This document shows, piece after piece, positions 53,147-61,254 of a DNA stretch of 64,000 nucleotides (positions are counted from its first letter, which is position 1; the number at the start of each line of letters is the position of its first letter). Source of the stretch: G020348385 sp964538085 (GTDB taxonomy: Bacteria > Acidobacteriota > Aminicenantia > Aminicenantales > Aminicenantaceae); NCBI GenBank assembly GCA_964538085.1, contig CAZIDF010000010.1:1-64000 (forward strand), in the 5' to 3' direction. The position numbers were made by a program, and so were the translations under genes. The notes beneath the pieces were generated by a model. The model saw only the letters and a program-made list of their open reading frames with translations, had not been told where the DNA came from and did not search any database.

Positions 53147-54904
53147 ATGGAGTACATCAGATTAAGAGGACTGGGTGTTTCTCCGGGCATTGCCATCGGA
53201 GAAGTGCAGTTGACCGAACAAGTTGTCTTTACGAACAGAAAAGAGACCATCTCTGGCCAGGAGCTGGATGGCGAGCTGCATCGCTTAGAGGGAGCGATCG
53301 AGCGAACAAACAAACAGCTGGTGCAGATAAGGGATAATGTCAAGGCGATCGTCGGGGATGAACACGCGTTCATATTCGAAGCGCATCTTCTCATAATTCA
53401 AGACAAATCCTTGCTGAAATCCCTGAGGGGAATCATACGGACTGAAAAGGTCCGAGCGGAGTGGGCGATCTCCCGCGTTAATGACAAATATCAGAAATTA
53501 TTCGAGTCTATCGATGATGAATATCTTATGCAACGGAAGTACGACGTTGCCGATGTCCTCTCGAAAATATACAAAAATTTGGAACCGACCGACACTGGGA
53601 AAAAAGAAGACGGCAAGGAAAAGATCCTTGTAGCGCGTGAACTGCTTCCTTCAGAAGCGGCCATGCGGCTCAGCAAAGGAAATGTGTTGGCTGTGGCCCT
53701 TGACATGGGAGGTCAGACATCTCATACAGCGATTCTGGCCCGGTCCTTGAACATCCCTACCGTAATGGGCCTGCGGAATATTTCCCAGAGAGTGAAAAAC
53801 GGGGATGTTTTGATCGTTGACGGAACTGATGGAGAGGTCTTGATCAATCCTCCGATGGCCATCCGGAAAGAATTTATAAGCAAGAAGCAAAAATATAATG
53901 ACTACAGAAAAGAACTGGAAAAAATTGCGAAGCTGAGCTCGAAAACTCTGGATGGGTATGATTTTTCACTTTTAGCCAATATCGAGCTTCCCGAGGAAGT
54001 GCCGCTGGCTTTTTCGTTGGGGGCCGAGGGGATAGGCCTTTTTAGATCGGAATTCATTTACCTCCAGAGCACCACTTCCCCTTCGGAGGAAGCTCACTTC
54101 CAGATATATTCTAGGATAGTCAAGGATGCCCATCCCTCCCCGGTGTATATACGGACAGTTGATATGGGCGGCGAGAAAAATTTGCCCCAACTAAAAATAG
54201 AAAAAGAACCAAATCCTGCTCTCGGGCTACGCGCTATACGGCTTTCCTTACGGGACAGGGAGCTCTTCAAGATCCAGTTGAAGGCGATTTTAAGGGCCAG
54301 TGTTCTGGGCAAAGTCAAGGTCCTTATTCCGATGATCACAGAGCTCGAAGAAATTAAAGAAGTAAAATTGCTGATTGAGGAAGTTAAACGAGAGCTAAGA
54401 CAGAAGAACATTCCCTACGACGAGAATATTCCTCTGGGTGTGATGATCGAAGTGCCTGCGGCTGCTGCTCTTACAGATATATTGATAAAAGAAGTGGATT
54501 ATATCAGTATCGGGACAAATGATCTAATCCAGTATTACCTGGCCGTTGACCGTTCTAATGAACTGGTTTCCTATCTTTTCAAACCCCTTCATCCATCTGT
54601 GTTGAGACTGATTAAATTTATCATCGATATCGCGCAAGGAGAGAACAAAGAAGTAACGGTGTGCGGGGAGATGGCTGCGGATACCCTTTCTGCCATCGTT
54701 CTTCTTGGCCTTGGGCTTCGCAAGTTCAGCATGAATCCTATCTTCATTCCCAAGATAAAAAATGTCTTGCGGTCTGTGAAGTACAAAACAGCAGAAGAAG
54801 TGGTCCGGGAAGCCATGATGCTAAAAACGGCTCAAGAGATCGAAGAGTGCGTTATCGAGAGAATTCTGTTCAAACACCCCAAAGCTTTTCTTATGGGCTT
54901 GTGA
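53147..54904 (+). CDS. ptsI: PTS enzyme I (phosphoenolpyruvate-protein phosphotransferase)
   Basis: EI takes phosphate from PEP and passes it to HPr. The 585 residues include the N-terminal HPr-binding region, the active-site histidine in GGQTSHTAILARS and the PEP-binding barrel with GIGLFRSEF, IRTVDMGGEKN and TVCGEMAADT. ATG 53147 is preferred since GAGGAAG lies upstream; ATG 53129 inside ptsH is possible. No GAF domain precedes it, unlike EI-Ntr (PtsP). Its end overlaps the convergent receiver gene by 14 bases. Confidence 0.95.
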   Translation: MEYIRLRGLGVSPGIAIGEVQLTEQVVFTNRKETISGQELDGELHRLEGAIERTNKQLVQIRDNVKAIVGDEHAFIFEAHLLIIQDKSLLKSLRGIIRTEKVRAEWAISRVNDKYQKLFESIDDEYLMQRKYDVADVLSKIYKNLEPTDTGKKEDGKEKILVARELLPSEAAMRLSKGNVLAVALDMGGQTSHTAILARSLNIPTVMGLRNISQRVKNGDVLIVDGTDGEVLINPPMAIRKEFISKKQKYNDYRKELEKIAKLSSKTLDGYDFSLLANIELPEEVPLAFSLGAEGIGLFRSEFIYLQSTTSPSEEAHFQIYSRIVKDAHPSPVYIRTVDMGGEKNLPQLKIEKEPNPALGLRAIRLSLRDRELFKIQLKAILRASVLGKVKVLIPMITELEEIKEVKLLIEEVKRELRQKNIPYDENIPLGVMIEVPAAAALTDILIKEVDYISIGTNDLIQYYLAVDRSNELVSYLFKPLHPSVLRLIKFIIDIAQGENKEVTVCGEMAADTLSAIVLLGLGLRKFSMNPIFIPKIKNVLRSVKYKTAEEVVREAMMLKTAQEIEECVIERILFKHPKAFLMGL

Positions 54905-55265
54905 GTAATTCTTCCAATTTATCGAGAAGTTCATTCGTATTGATCGGTTTCTCGATGAAGTAGTCCGCCCCGCTATCTTTTGCATCGAGCTGAAATGCTG
55001 CCCCTTTGTACACGGCGGTCATTAAAATAATTTTGGTTTTGTTGAGCTGGGGATCTTGTTTTATCTTTGCACACAGCTCGAGCCCGTGTATTTTTGGGAT
55101 CAGCATGTCGCTTATCATGGCATCTGGTTTTTCTTTTAAGGCGATCTCGAAACCTTTCTCTCCGTCCATTGCACTCAGGGTCAGATACCCATGACGGGAT
55201 AGGATCATTTCCAGCATGGTCAAGGTGACTCTATCATCGTCGATGATGAGGATTTTCCCTTTCAT
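54891..55265 (-). CDS. Single-domain response regulator receiver
   Basis: The 124 residues form one CheY-like receiver with DDD near the N terminus, the phospho-acceptor Asp in MISDMLIPKIHG (about 52), LMTAV and IEKP. There is no output domain. The kinase partner is unknown. It follows the cupin gene with no gap, at the end of the pal-cpoB-ssb-cupin run. Confidence 0.88.
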   Translation of the reverse strand: MKGKILIIDDDRVTLTMLEMILSRHGYLTLSAMDGEKGFEIALKEKPDAMISDMLIPKIHGLELCAKIKQDPQLNKTKIILMTAVYKGAAFQLDAKDSGADYFIEKPINTNELLDKLEELLTSP

Positions 55266-55649
55266 TTATTTTCTGCCGTATTTGTCGTCCAGGCGGATGA
55301 TGTCCGACTCCTCAGACTTGCCTATCCAAATTTCCAATATTCGTGCAGATTTTTGACCGATGCACCGAACTCGGTGAGGTGTTTTACGAGGGATGAATAC
55401 TTCTTCATTCATCTTTGGCTGCCAAACTCGATCCCCAGCCGTAATCTCAAATCCTTCATCCAAGATGACCCAGAATTCGCTCCGCTTTGTGTGGTATTGC
55501 AAAGAGAGAACTTCTCCGGATTTGACTGTGATGATCTTGATACTTCCGGCTTGGGCAAGGGGGAAGGAGCGGAATTTGCCCCAAGGTCTGATTTCTTCTG
55601 TGATCTCTTTCTGGAAATGCTCTATATCCGTTTTTTTACCATAAGTCAT
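55266..55649 (-). CDS. Cupin protein, mannose-6-phosphate isomerase type II-like
   Basis: The product of about 127 residues is a single cupin domain with RPWGKF, GEVLSLQYHTKRSEFWVILDEG and IPRKTPHRV, as in the C-terminal isomerase domain of bifunctional GDP-mannose pyrophosphorylase/PMI enzymes. It stands alone here. The ATG at 55649 is preferred; 55670 adds seven residues. The activity on mannose or another sugar phosphate is inferred. Confidence 0.78.
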   Translation of the reverse strand: MTYGKKTDIEHFQKEITEEIRPWGKFRSFPLAQAGSIKIITVKSGEVLSLQYHTKRSEFWVILDEGFEITAGDRVWQPKMNEEVFIPRKTPHRVRCIGQKSARILEIWIGKSEESDIIRLDDKYGRK

Positions 55650-55714
55650 TGTGAATATTTCCCTGATCATGGCCTTATTTTTTGGCCTGTCGAAAAGACA
55701 AATCGAATGCGGTT

Positions 55715-56188
55715 CTAAAAAGGGACTTCCTCGTCTCCCTCCGGCTCACCTTCGATGTCAGGAATAGAGTTTTCTTCCACAGGAAAATCTTCAGGGCGAT
55801 TACTGGCAGAAGGGAAATTCTCCTCATGTCTTTCCATCTCTTCTCTTCGGCCGAGCAGGATGATGTTTTGCGCTTCGACCTCTGTAGAATATCTTTTGTT
55901 CCCTTCCCTATCCTGCCAACTGCGCGTCCGCAGTTTTCCTTCCAGATAGATCTGTTTTCCTTGCGTCAGATATTTCTCGCAAAATTCTCCAAGCTTTCCC
56001 CAAGCCACGATGCGGTGCCATTCTACTCGGATGTCGCTTTCGTTGGTGCTCGGTTTGAAATAGCGCTCATTGGTGGCCAGCGTAAAGCGCGCGATGGCGC
56101 GCTCTGATTGGGGGAGATACCGAAGTTCAGGATTACGTCCCAGTCGGCCGATCAAAGTAACCTTGTTCAGACTATTAATATCTCTCAT
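55715..56188 (-). CDS. ssb: Single-stranded DNA-binding protein
   Basis: SSB coats single-stranded DNA in replication and repair. The 157 residues have an OB-fold (about 1-110) with NKVTLIGRLGRNPELR and WHRIVAWGKLGEFCEKYL, followed by a variable acidic tail ending EEVPF, close to the usual DDDIPF protein-docking tip. It overlaps the end of cpoB by 14 bases, an unusual operon partner. Confidence 0.95.
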   Translation of the reverse strand: MRDINSLNKVTLIGRLGRNPELRYLPQSERAIARFTLATNERYFKPSTNESDIRVEWHRIVAWGKLGEFCEKYLTQGKQIYLEGKLRTRSWQDREGNKRYSTEVEAQNIILLGRREEMERHEENFPSASNRPEDFPVEENSIPDIEGEPEGDEEVPF

Positions 56189-57074
56189 TTTTTGACATCA
56201 GCTCTTTTATTTTTTCCTGAGCGATTTTTGTTTCTTCTTCCAGTGGATACTTGCTTACCATCAGCTTAAACACGGAAAGAGCCTCTTCGTTCCGATCCAA
56301 TTCCATCAAGCTTATGCCTTTGTGCAAATAGGCGGCGGGAACCTTGTCACCGAGGGGGTAGTTCAGGATCAATTCATTGTATCGAGAGATCGCTTCCTCA
56401 TACTCTTTTTGGCTGAAATAACATTCTCCGATCCAGTAGAGAGCATTATCGGCAAAAGGGCTTTGAGCGAAGTTGTCCAAATAGATCTTGAAACCATCGA
56501 TGGCTAGCATGAAGTTTCCTTTGAGGTAATCGGAGTAGGCCATGTTGTAGATTTCTTGAGGAGAAAGGTTGGGGGGAAGCGGGGATTTTATTTCTTCTTC
56601 TCCTTCCTCGAGTTTCTGTTCTTCCCCGGCTACATCTGTGGTTGTCTGTTGTGGTATTTCTTGTTGGATTTCTCCTGATTCTTCCGCTTGCTCACCCTGT
56701 TGAAAGGAAGGGATGGATGTGTTTTTGATCTCCATCAGGTCCTCTGAAAAGCGAGAGAGTTGCACGGTCATGGTGTCCAGTTTTTCCATCACGATCTTGT
56801 ATTGTTCCGGGATATTTTTTTGGTCCTCTTGCATGCTTACTTGTTGGGACTGGAGTACGCGCATGAGGGATATAATTTCGCTCATCTGTTGATTGATGGT
56901 TTTAAGTTCATCCTGTTGGAGCTCTATTTTTTTTTCGAGATCCAGGACCTGTTGTTTCAGTATCTGAACATCCTGATAGATCAGCTCATACGCTTTTTTT
57001 TCTTTTTGGATTCCGCAAAGCAGAAGGGGGACGAGCAGAAAAAGAAGTATCCTCAGAAAAAATCTATGGACCAT
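56175..57074 (-). CDS. cpoB: Tol-Pal system protein CpoB (YbgF)
   Basis: CpoB coordinates outer-membrane constriction with peptidoglycan synthesis. The 299 residues have a signal peptide, a long coiled coil (about 25-115) that trimerises in homologues, a Pro/Glu/Gln-rich linker and a C-terminal TPR region with PQEIYNMAYSDYLKGNF, NALYWIGECYFSQKEYEEAI and PAAYLHKGISLMELDRNEEAL. It lies three bases after pal. Confidence 0.9.
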   Translation of the reverse strand: MVHRFFLRILLFLLVPLLLCGIQKEKKAYELIYQDVQILKQQVLDLEKKIELQQDELKTINQQMSEIISLMRVLQSQQVSMQEDQKNIPEQYKIVMEKLDTMTVQLSRFSEDLMEIKNTSIPSFQQGEQAEESGEIQQEIPQQTTTDVAGEEQKLEEGEEEIKSPLPPNLSPQEIYNMAYSDYLKGNFMLAIDGFKIYLDNFAQSPFADNALYWIGECYFSQKEYEEAISRYNELILNYPLGDKVPAAYLHKGISLMELDRNEEALSVFKLMVSKYPLEEETKIAQEKIKELMSKNERY

Positions 57075-57077
57075 AAG

Positions 57078-57632
57078 CTATTTTGCGATGATCGTGAATT
57101 GGGATCGTCTGTTGTTGTCCCAGGCTGCTTCTGTGTGTCCCATGTCCATGGGTTGGCTTTTTCCATACGAGATGGTTTTTAAGCGGCTCGGGGATACTCC
57201 GAGAGAAACAAGGTAGTCGAAAGTGCTTTTAGCTCTTTTTTCACCAAGGGCAAGGTTATACTCCTCGGTGCCTCTTTCATCGCAATGTCCTTCTATCAGG
57301 ATCTGGGCGGTTTTGAATTTATTCATCCATGCTGCATTGCCTTCGAGAACCGGCTTGGCCTCATCCCTGATAAAATATTTGTCAAAGTCGAAATGGATCA
57401 TCCGGAGAGGAGCCTCTTGGTTAATTTCTTCGAGGGATTTGTTCATGAAAATTTCTTCTTCAGTGAGTTCTGGTTCTTTTGGTGGGGCCGGCTCGACAAC
57501 CTTTTCAACTTTGGGTTGTTCTTTCACTTGAGGGGGAGGCGGGGGAGGGGTTTCTTCGACCTTTTTGCTGCACGAGAGTGTGAACCCAAAAACCAGTAAA
57601 CACACAAGCGATAGGATTATGACTTTTTTCAT
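57078..57632 (-). CDS. pal: Peptidoglycan-associated lipoprotein Pal
   Basis: Pal anchors the outer membrane to peptidoglycan. The 184 residues have a lipoprotein signal with lipobox (FTLSC), a Pro-rich spacer (PPPPPP, PAPPKEPEL) and an OmpA-like domain with IHFDFDKYFIRDEA, IEGHCDERGTEEYN and LGEKRAKS, which are diagnostic. A promoter (57686-57714) lies just upstream, so pal and its followers can be transcribed apart from tolQRAB. Confidence 0.95.
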   Translation of the reverse strand: MKKVIILSLVCLLVFGFTLSCSKKVEETPPPPPPQVKEQPKVEKVVEPAPPKEPELTEEEIFMNKSLEEINQEAPLRMIHFDFDKYFIRDEAKPVLEGNAAWMNKFKTAQILIEGHCDERGTEEYNLALGEKRAKSTFDYLVSLGVSPSRLKTISYGKSQPMDMGHTEAAWDNNRRSQFTIIAK

Positions 57633-57685
57633 TTGACCTCCTTTGAAGGTTTATCCATCCTTATTATTTGGAACCTTGCGCTCTT

Positions 57686-57714
57686 TTTATACAATCAAAC
57701 TTGTTTTCTGTCAA
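57686..57714 (-). promoter_or_regulatory. Promoter of pal
   Basis: On the minus strand TTGACA (57709-57714) and TATAAA (57686-57691) are 17 bases apart, within the 125-base gap between tolB and pal. Confidence 0.75.
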
Positions 57715-57757
57715 CATCATATACATCTTTTTTTGATTGATGACCTGAGCGATAATC

Positions 57758-59047
57758 CTAAGATGACCAATCAGGGAGCTTATTTTCCCCCTTGGAAGTG
57801 AGACGGCGCAGGTTTCTGCCATCATAGTCGATGGTGTAGATTTGGGAAGTTCCGCTGAGATTGGACGTGAAAATCAGGTGTCGGCCGTCCGGAGACCAGC
57901 AAGGGGATTCGTTCCGCGCATTGCTCTCCGTGAGTTTCATGATCTGTTTGGTGCGGAGATTCAGGACGTAGAGGTCGAAAAGCTGATCCACCCGGGAAAC
58001 GTAGGCGATGTTATCTCCCTGCGAAGACCATGCCGGGGCATCGTGGTAAGTTCCACCGAAGCTAACCCGGGTGACATTCGAACCCTCTGCATCCATGATA
58101 TAAATTTGAGGGGTTCCCCCGCGGTCTGAGGTGAAGGCGATCTGGCGGCTTGTGGGCGACCAGCAGGGAGCCGTATCGATGGATTTATTGAAGGTCAGCC
58201 GGCGGACGTTTTTGCCTTCGCTCGTGGCCACGTAAATCTCGGAGTTTCCACCTTCCTCCTGGGTGCAAAAAACAAGTTTTTTGCCATCCGGAGAAAAATT
58301 GGGCGCAAAGCTTGTCCCCTGGCTGTATACCTCGTGCCGTTTTCCCTCATAAACTTCCAGAATATACAGGATGGCCTTTCCTCCTTGGTAGGAGGTGTAA
58401 GCGATCTTTCTTCCGTCGGCAGACCAAGCCGGCATATAGTCCTGGACCTTGTTGAAGGTCAGCCTGGTCTGGTTGTGGCCATCATAGTCCATCATGTAGA
58501 GCTCATCGTTGCCGTCTCGGTTCGAGTTGAACACGATTTTTGATGTGAAGAGGGGACGTTCTCCCCACATGCGCAACAATTCGTCCGCCATCTTGTGGGC
58601 GGCGAAGCGAAGGAGAGACCTGTTGGTCTGGTAGCGTTTTCCGAATATTCCCCTTCCGGCTTTCACATCATAGACCTTTCCCTCGAATACGACGTCATTG
58701 CCATCGCCGTCCGATATTTCTCCCACGAACAGGATTTTGGCCGAAATGGATTCCCAGTCCTTGAAAAATATGTTTTCAGGATTGAGCGGGCGGATATAAC
58801 TGTAGTAGCTCTTGTGCACTTCTTCGAAAATCCGGCTGTACTTCATGTCCGATGCCAAAGTTTGATGAAGCTCTTGTGCAGCTTCCTGGTTACTCGAGGA
58901 AGAATCGTGGACGATAAATTCTGGGATGGCCAGGGGAATGGCAGGCATCCCTTCTCTAATGCTCAGGTAAACTTCCTGCTGGGCAGGAAGAAGCAGGACC
59001 ACGGCCAATAAAAATGTGCCATAAAGAAAGATGTCTTTTTTTTTCAT
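57758..59047 (-). CDS. tolB: Tol-Pal translocation protein TolB
   Basis: TolB is a periplasmic protein that links Pal with the inner-membrane Tol complex. The 429 residues have a signal peptide (about 1-23), an N-terminal alpha/beta domain and a six-bladed beta-propeller. The propeller repeats follow patterns such as PAWSADGRKIAYTS, PNFSPDGKKLVFCT, PCWSPTSRQIAFTSDRGGTPQIY and PCWSPDGRHLIFTS. Its start overlaps the tolA/tonB stop by four bases. Confidence 0.95.
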   Translation of the reverse strand: MKKKDIFLYGTFLLAVVLLLPAQQEVYLSIREGMPAIPLAIPEFIVHDSSSSNQEAAQELHQTLASDMKYSRIFEEVHKSYYSYIRPLNPENIFFKDWESISAKILFVGEISDGDGNDVVFEGKVYDVKAGRGIFGKRYQTNRSLLRFAAHKMADELLRMWGERPLFTSKIVFNSNRDGNDELYMMDYDGHNQTRLTFNKVQDYMPAWSADGRKIAYTSYQGGKAILYILEVYEGKRHEVYSQGTSFAPNFSPDGKKLVFCTQEEGGNSEIYVATSEGKNVRRLTFNKSIDTAPCWSPTSRQIAFTSDRGGTPQIYIMDAEGSNVTRVSFGGTYHDAPAWSSQGDNIAYVSRVDQLFDLYVLNLRTKQIMKLTESNARNESPCWSPDGRHLIFTSNLSGTSQIYTIDYDGRNLRRLTSKGENKLPDWSS

Positions 59048-59886
59048 TTTTTATGCTCGAATCTAAGGTGGATGATTAAGGCCTCCTCTTCGTATCCATC
59101 CGGGAGGGGAGCGAAGGGAGCCGAGGATTGGATGGCCCGGACTGCGGCCATGTTGAGCGTTCGAATCCCGCATGACTCTTCTATCTCCACGACCGATATT
59201 TTGCCATCCCTGTAAATTTTGAACCTTACGACTGTGAATAATTCATCTGTCATTCCCGAACTGACTTGGGTTTGAAGCCAGTTGCTCGAGATATGGCCGA
59301 TCATGTTTTCCAGATAGTAGTTGAAGGGGAAATTGGATAGGCCTATCTGGGAGGAAAATTCCGAACCGAATCCGACTCCTCCTCCCGATCCCGATCCAAC
59401 GCCGAGACTAATCCCCGACCCACTTCCAGCGCCCTGGTTTGAGCTGGGATCGGCGTTGTCGGCCGGTTTTTTTGTCGAAGCATCCTGTTTTTGGATGACC
59501 GCTTTTTTTTTGGCGGCTGGCTTGTTTTCCCTTTTAGGATTATCCACCGGATATCTTAAGGAAGAGAGGGATTGTTGCTCGAGTTTTTCCGGAGTGGTAA
59601 GGTCCCGCAAAGTCTCCCTAGCCGGGGTAGGTGTTTCGGCCAGTTCTTTTTTTGTTTCGCTTGTCCTTGATTGCATGTTGGCCGAACTTCCTCCGCCCGA
59701 TGGCCTCCCCCCACCACCTCCTCCCGCAAAGGAATGGAGGCTTACATAGTGGATCATCTTTTTGCGCCCAAGGCTGGGGAATCGGGGAGAAAAAATCAGC
59801 AGGAGAAAAAGGATAACATGAAAGGAGATAGAAATGTAGACGAACTTTTTAAAGAGAGGGTACTGCTTGATGTATGTGACCATCAC
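59044..59886 (-). CDS. TolA/TonB-like energy-coupling protein
   Basis: It probably fills the TolA role. The 280 residues have one N-terminal membrane anchor (about 17-34) and a low-complexity middle rich in Gly, Ser, Lys and Pro (GGGGGRPSGGG; KPADNADPSS; GSGSGISLGVGSGSG). The C-terminal TonB-type domain has VRFKIYRDGKISVVEIEESCG and AAVRAIQSSAPFAPLPDGY. It lies between tolR and tolB, with four-base overlaps at both ends. Confidence 0.87.
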   Translation of the reverse strand: MMVTYIKQYPLFKKFVYISISFHVILFLLLIFSPRFPSLGRKKMIHYVSLHSFAGGGGGGRPSGGGSSANMQSRTSETKKELAETPTPARETLRDLTTPEKLEQQSLSSLRYPVDNPKRENKPAAKKKAVIQKQDASTKKPADNADPSSNQGAGSGSGISLGVGSGSGGGVGFGSEFSSQIGLSNFPFNYYLENMIGHISSNWLQTQVSSGMTDELFTVVRFKIYRDGKISVVEIEESCGIRTLNMAAVRAIQSSAPFAPLPDGYEEEALIIHLRFEHKK

Positions 59887-60320
59887 TGGCGCCTTTTTTT
59901 GCGATCCGGTGGCTCTGTGATCAGTCCGACTCTTTCCACGCCGGCTCTTTTGGCGATGTCCATCACACGAATGACATATCCGTAATTGAGGCTTTCATCC
60001 GCTTGAATGAAGATGACTTTGTTCTCTTTATTAAAAAGTTGTTGTTGCAGTCGGGCTTGGAGGAGGTTGATATTCACGGGCTGGCCTTCTATGTGAATGA
60101 ACCTGTCCGGGGTGATGGTCAAAGTCAATCCTTCTTCAGCTGGAGCTGACTGTGTTTCAGCTTGGGGGAGCTGCACACCGATGCCCATCTTCAGCATCGG
60201 AGCTGTGACCATAAATATGACCAACAACACCAGCATGACGTCCACAAAGGGGGTGACATTTATCTCGGAGAGGGAGGTTCCAACCTCCCGTTTGGATAGG
60301 GGCCGGAATTTAAATGCCAT
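59883..60320 (-). CDS. tolR: TolR/ExbD-like protein
   Basis: TolR works with TolQ to use the proton gradient. The 145 residues have one membrane helix with the conserved acidic residue in INVTPFVDVMLVLLVIFMV (Asp about 27) and a periplasmic domain. The stop and start overlap neighbours by four to 11 bases. The tolB/pal context favours TolR over ExbD. Confidence 0.92.
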   Translation of the reverse strand: MAFKFRPLSKREVGTSLSEINVTPFVDVMLVLLVIFMVTAPMLKMGIGVQLPQAETQSAPAEEGLTLTITPDRFIHIEGQPVNINLLQARLQQQLFNKENKVIFIQADESLNYGYVIRVMDIAKRAGVERVGLITEPPDRKKRRQ

Positions 60321-60972
60321 ACAATCTCTCTATTATGCTGAGGAATTCTATGGAAAAGTCTTCCATGTCTGTGATGACTTCTTTTATCTTATGAAGGTAA
60401 TGGTTGTAAGCGATGACGGCCGGGATGGCGGCGAAAAGCCCCAGAGCTGTGGCGATCAGCGCTTCTGCAATCCCTGGAGCGACAGCTTGAAGGGTGTTCA
60501 TTTCTTCTAAACTAAGCTTATGGAAGGCATTCATGATGCCCCAGACCGTGCCGAATAGGCCGATAAAAGGGGTGACACTCCCAGTGGTCGCGAGAAAATT
60601 CATCATTTTCTCTATCCGCGTCACTTCTTTATTGGATGCCTTGATCAGCGCGCGATTGATACTCTCCAAGTTGGAAGGAGAGAGGGAGGGTTTGGGATTG
60701 GATTTGGTGTGGTAAGCCAGATCCTTGAAACCGGCCTGGAATAAGGAAGCAAGGGGGCTGTTTTTGAATTTTTTTGCGGCTTCATTGACTTCCAGCAGGT
60801 TTTTGCTTCTCCGGAAAATGATCAAGAATTTTTTGGACTGTCTTGCAGCGGTTTTCATTGAATTTCGTTTAAAAAGAATGATGGCCCAGGAGAAGATAGA
60901 AAACATGAGAAGGATGACCAAAACCAGCTGAACGACAGGACTTGCGGTTAAAATCAGTCTGAAAACATTCAT
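60310..60972 (-). CDS. tolQ: TolQ/ExbB-like proton channel
   Basis: TolQ forms the proton channel with TolR. The 220 residues have three membrane helices, with the motif TGSVTPFIGLFGTVWGIMNAF and VAPGIAEALIATALGLFAAIPAVIAYN, both typical of TolQ/ExbB/MotA proteins. It is the first gene of tolQ-tolR-tolA-tolB and has its own promoter (60988-61016). Confidence 0.93.
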   Translation of the reverse strand: MNVFRLILTASPVVQLVLVILLMFSIFSWAIILFKRNSMKTAARQSKKFLIIFRRSKNLLEVNEAAKKFKNSPLASLFQAGFKDLAYHTKSNPKPSLSPSNLESINRALIKASNKEVTRIEKMMNFLATTGSVTPFIGLFGTVWGIMNAFHKLSLEEMNTLQAVAPGIAEALIATALGLFAAIPAVIAYNHYLHKIKEVITDMEDFSIEFLSIIERLYGI

Positions 60973-60987
60973 TATTACTAGTTTACA

Positions 60988-61016
60988 AAATTAGCACATG
61001 CCAGGGTGAAAGTCAA
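60988..61016 (-). promoter_or_regulatory. Promoter of tolQ
   Basis: On the minus strand TTGACT (61011-61016) and TAATTT (60988-60993) are 17 bases apart. The tolQ ATG follows within about 20 bases, so the leader is short. Confidence 0.65.
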
Positions 61017-61091
61017 TGTCCCTCTCCTTGCTTACAGAAAAAACAGTCAAGCAAGCTGAAACGTCGGCCCGCTGATTTTCCGCCATGTTTT

Positions 61092-61153
61092 CAGCAAGGA
61101 AACTCAGCTTATTCCTCGGCTCGCTCTCCTCCCCGAGTGACATCCTCTTCAGC
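61092..61153 (+). repeat. Dispersed intergenic repeat, copy B
   Basis: This is the second copy of the element at 5-90. The 24-base core is 61108-61131. CTCGG near the core start can pair with CCGAG near 61132-61136, giving a hairpin whose right arm differs from copy A yet still pairs. It lies between the divergent tolQ and trkH promoters, upstream of trkH. Confidence 0.6.
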
Positions 61154-61204
61154 TTTCTTGACTCCTTAAGAGAAGTTCTGCTTTGGAATGCTTTTCTTCA
61201 GTGT

Positions 61205-61233
61205 TTGACATTAAATATGGGAAGTAATACAGT
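61205..61233 (+). promoter_or_regulatory. Promoter of trkH-trkA
   Basis: TTGACA (61205-61210) and TACAGT (61228-61233) are 17 bases apart, so transcription should start near 61240. This places the start codon of the potassium transporter between 61240 and the family-conserved residues at about 61279. Confidence 0.55.
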
Positions 61234-61254
61234 GGCCTCAACGAGGAGAGGAAC

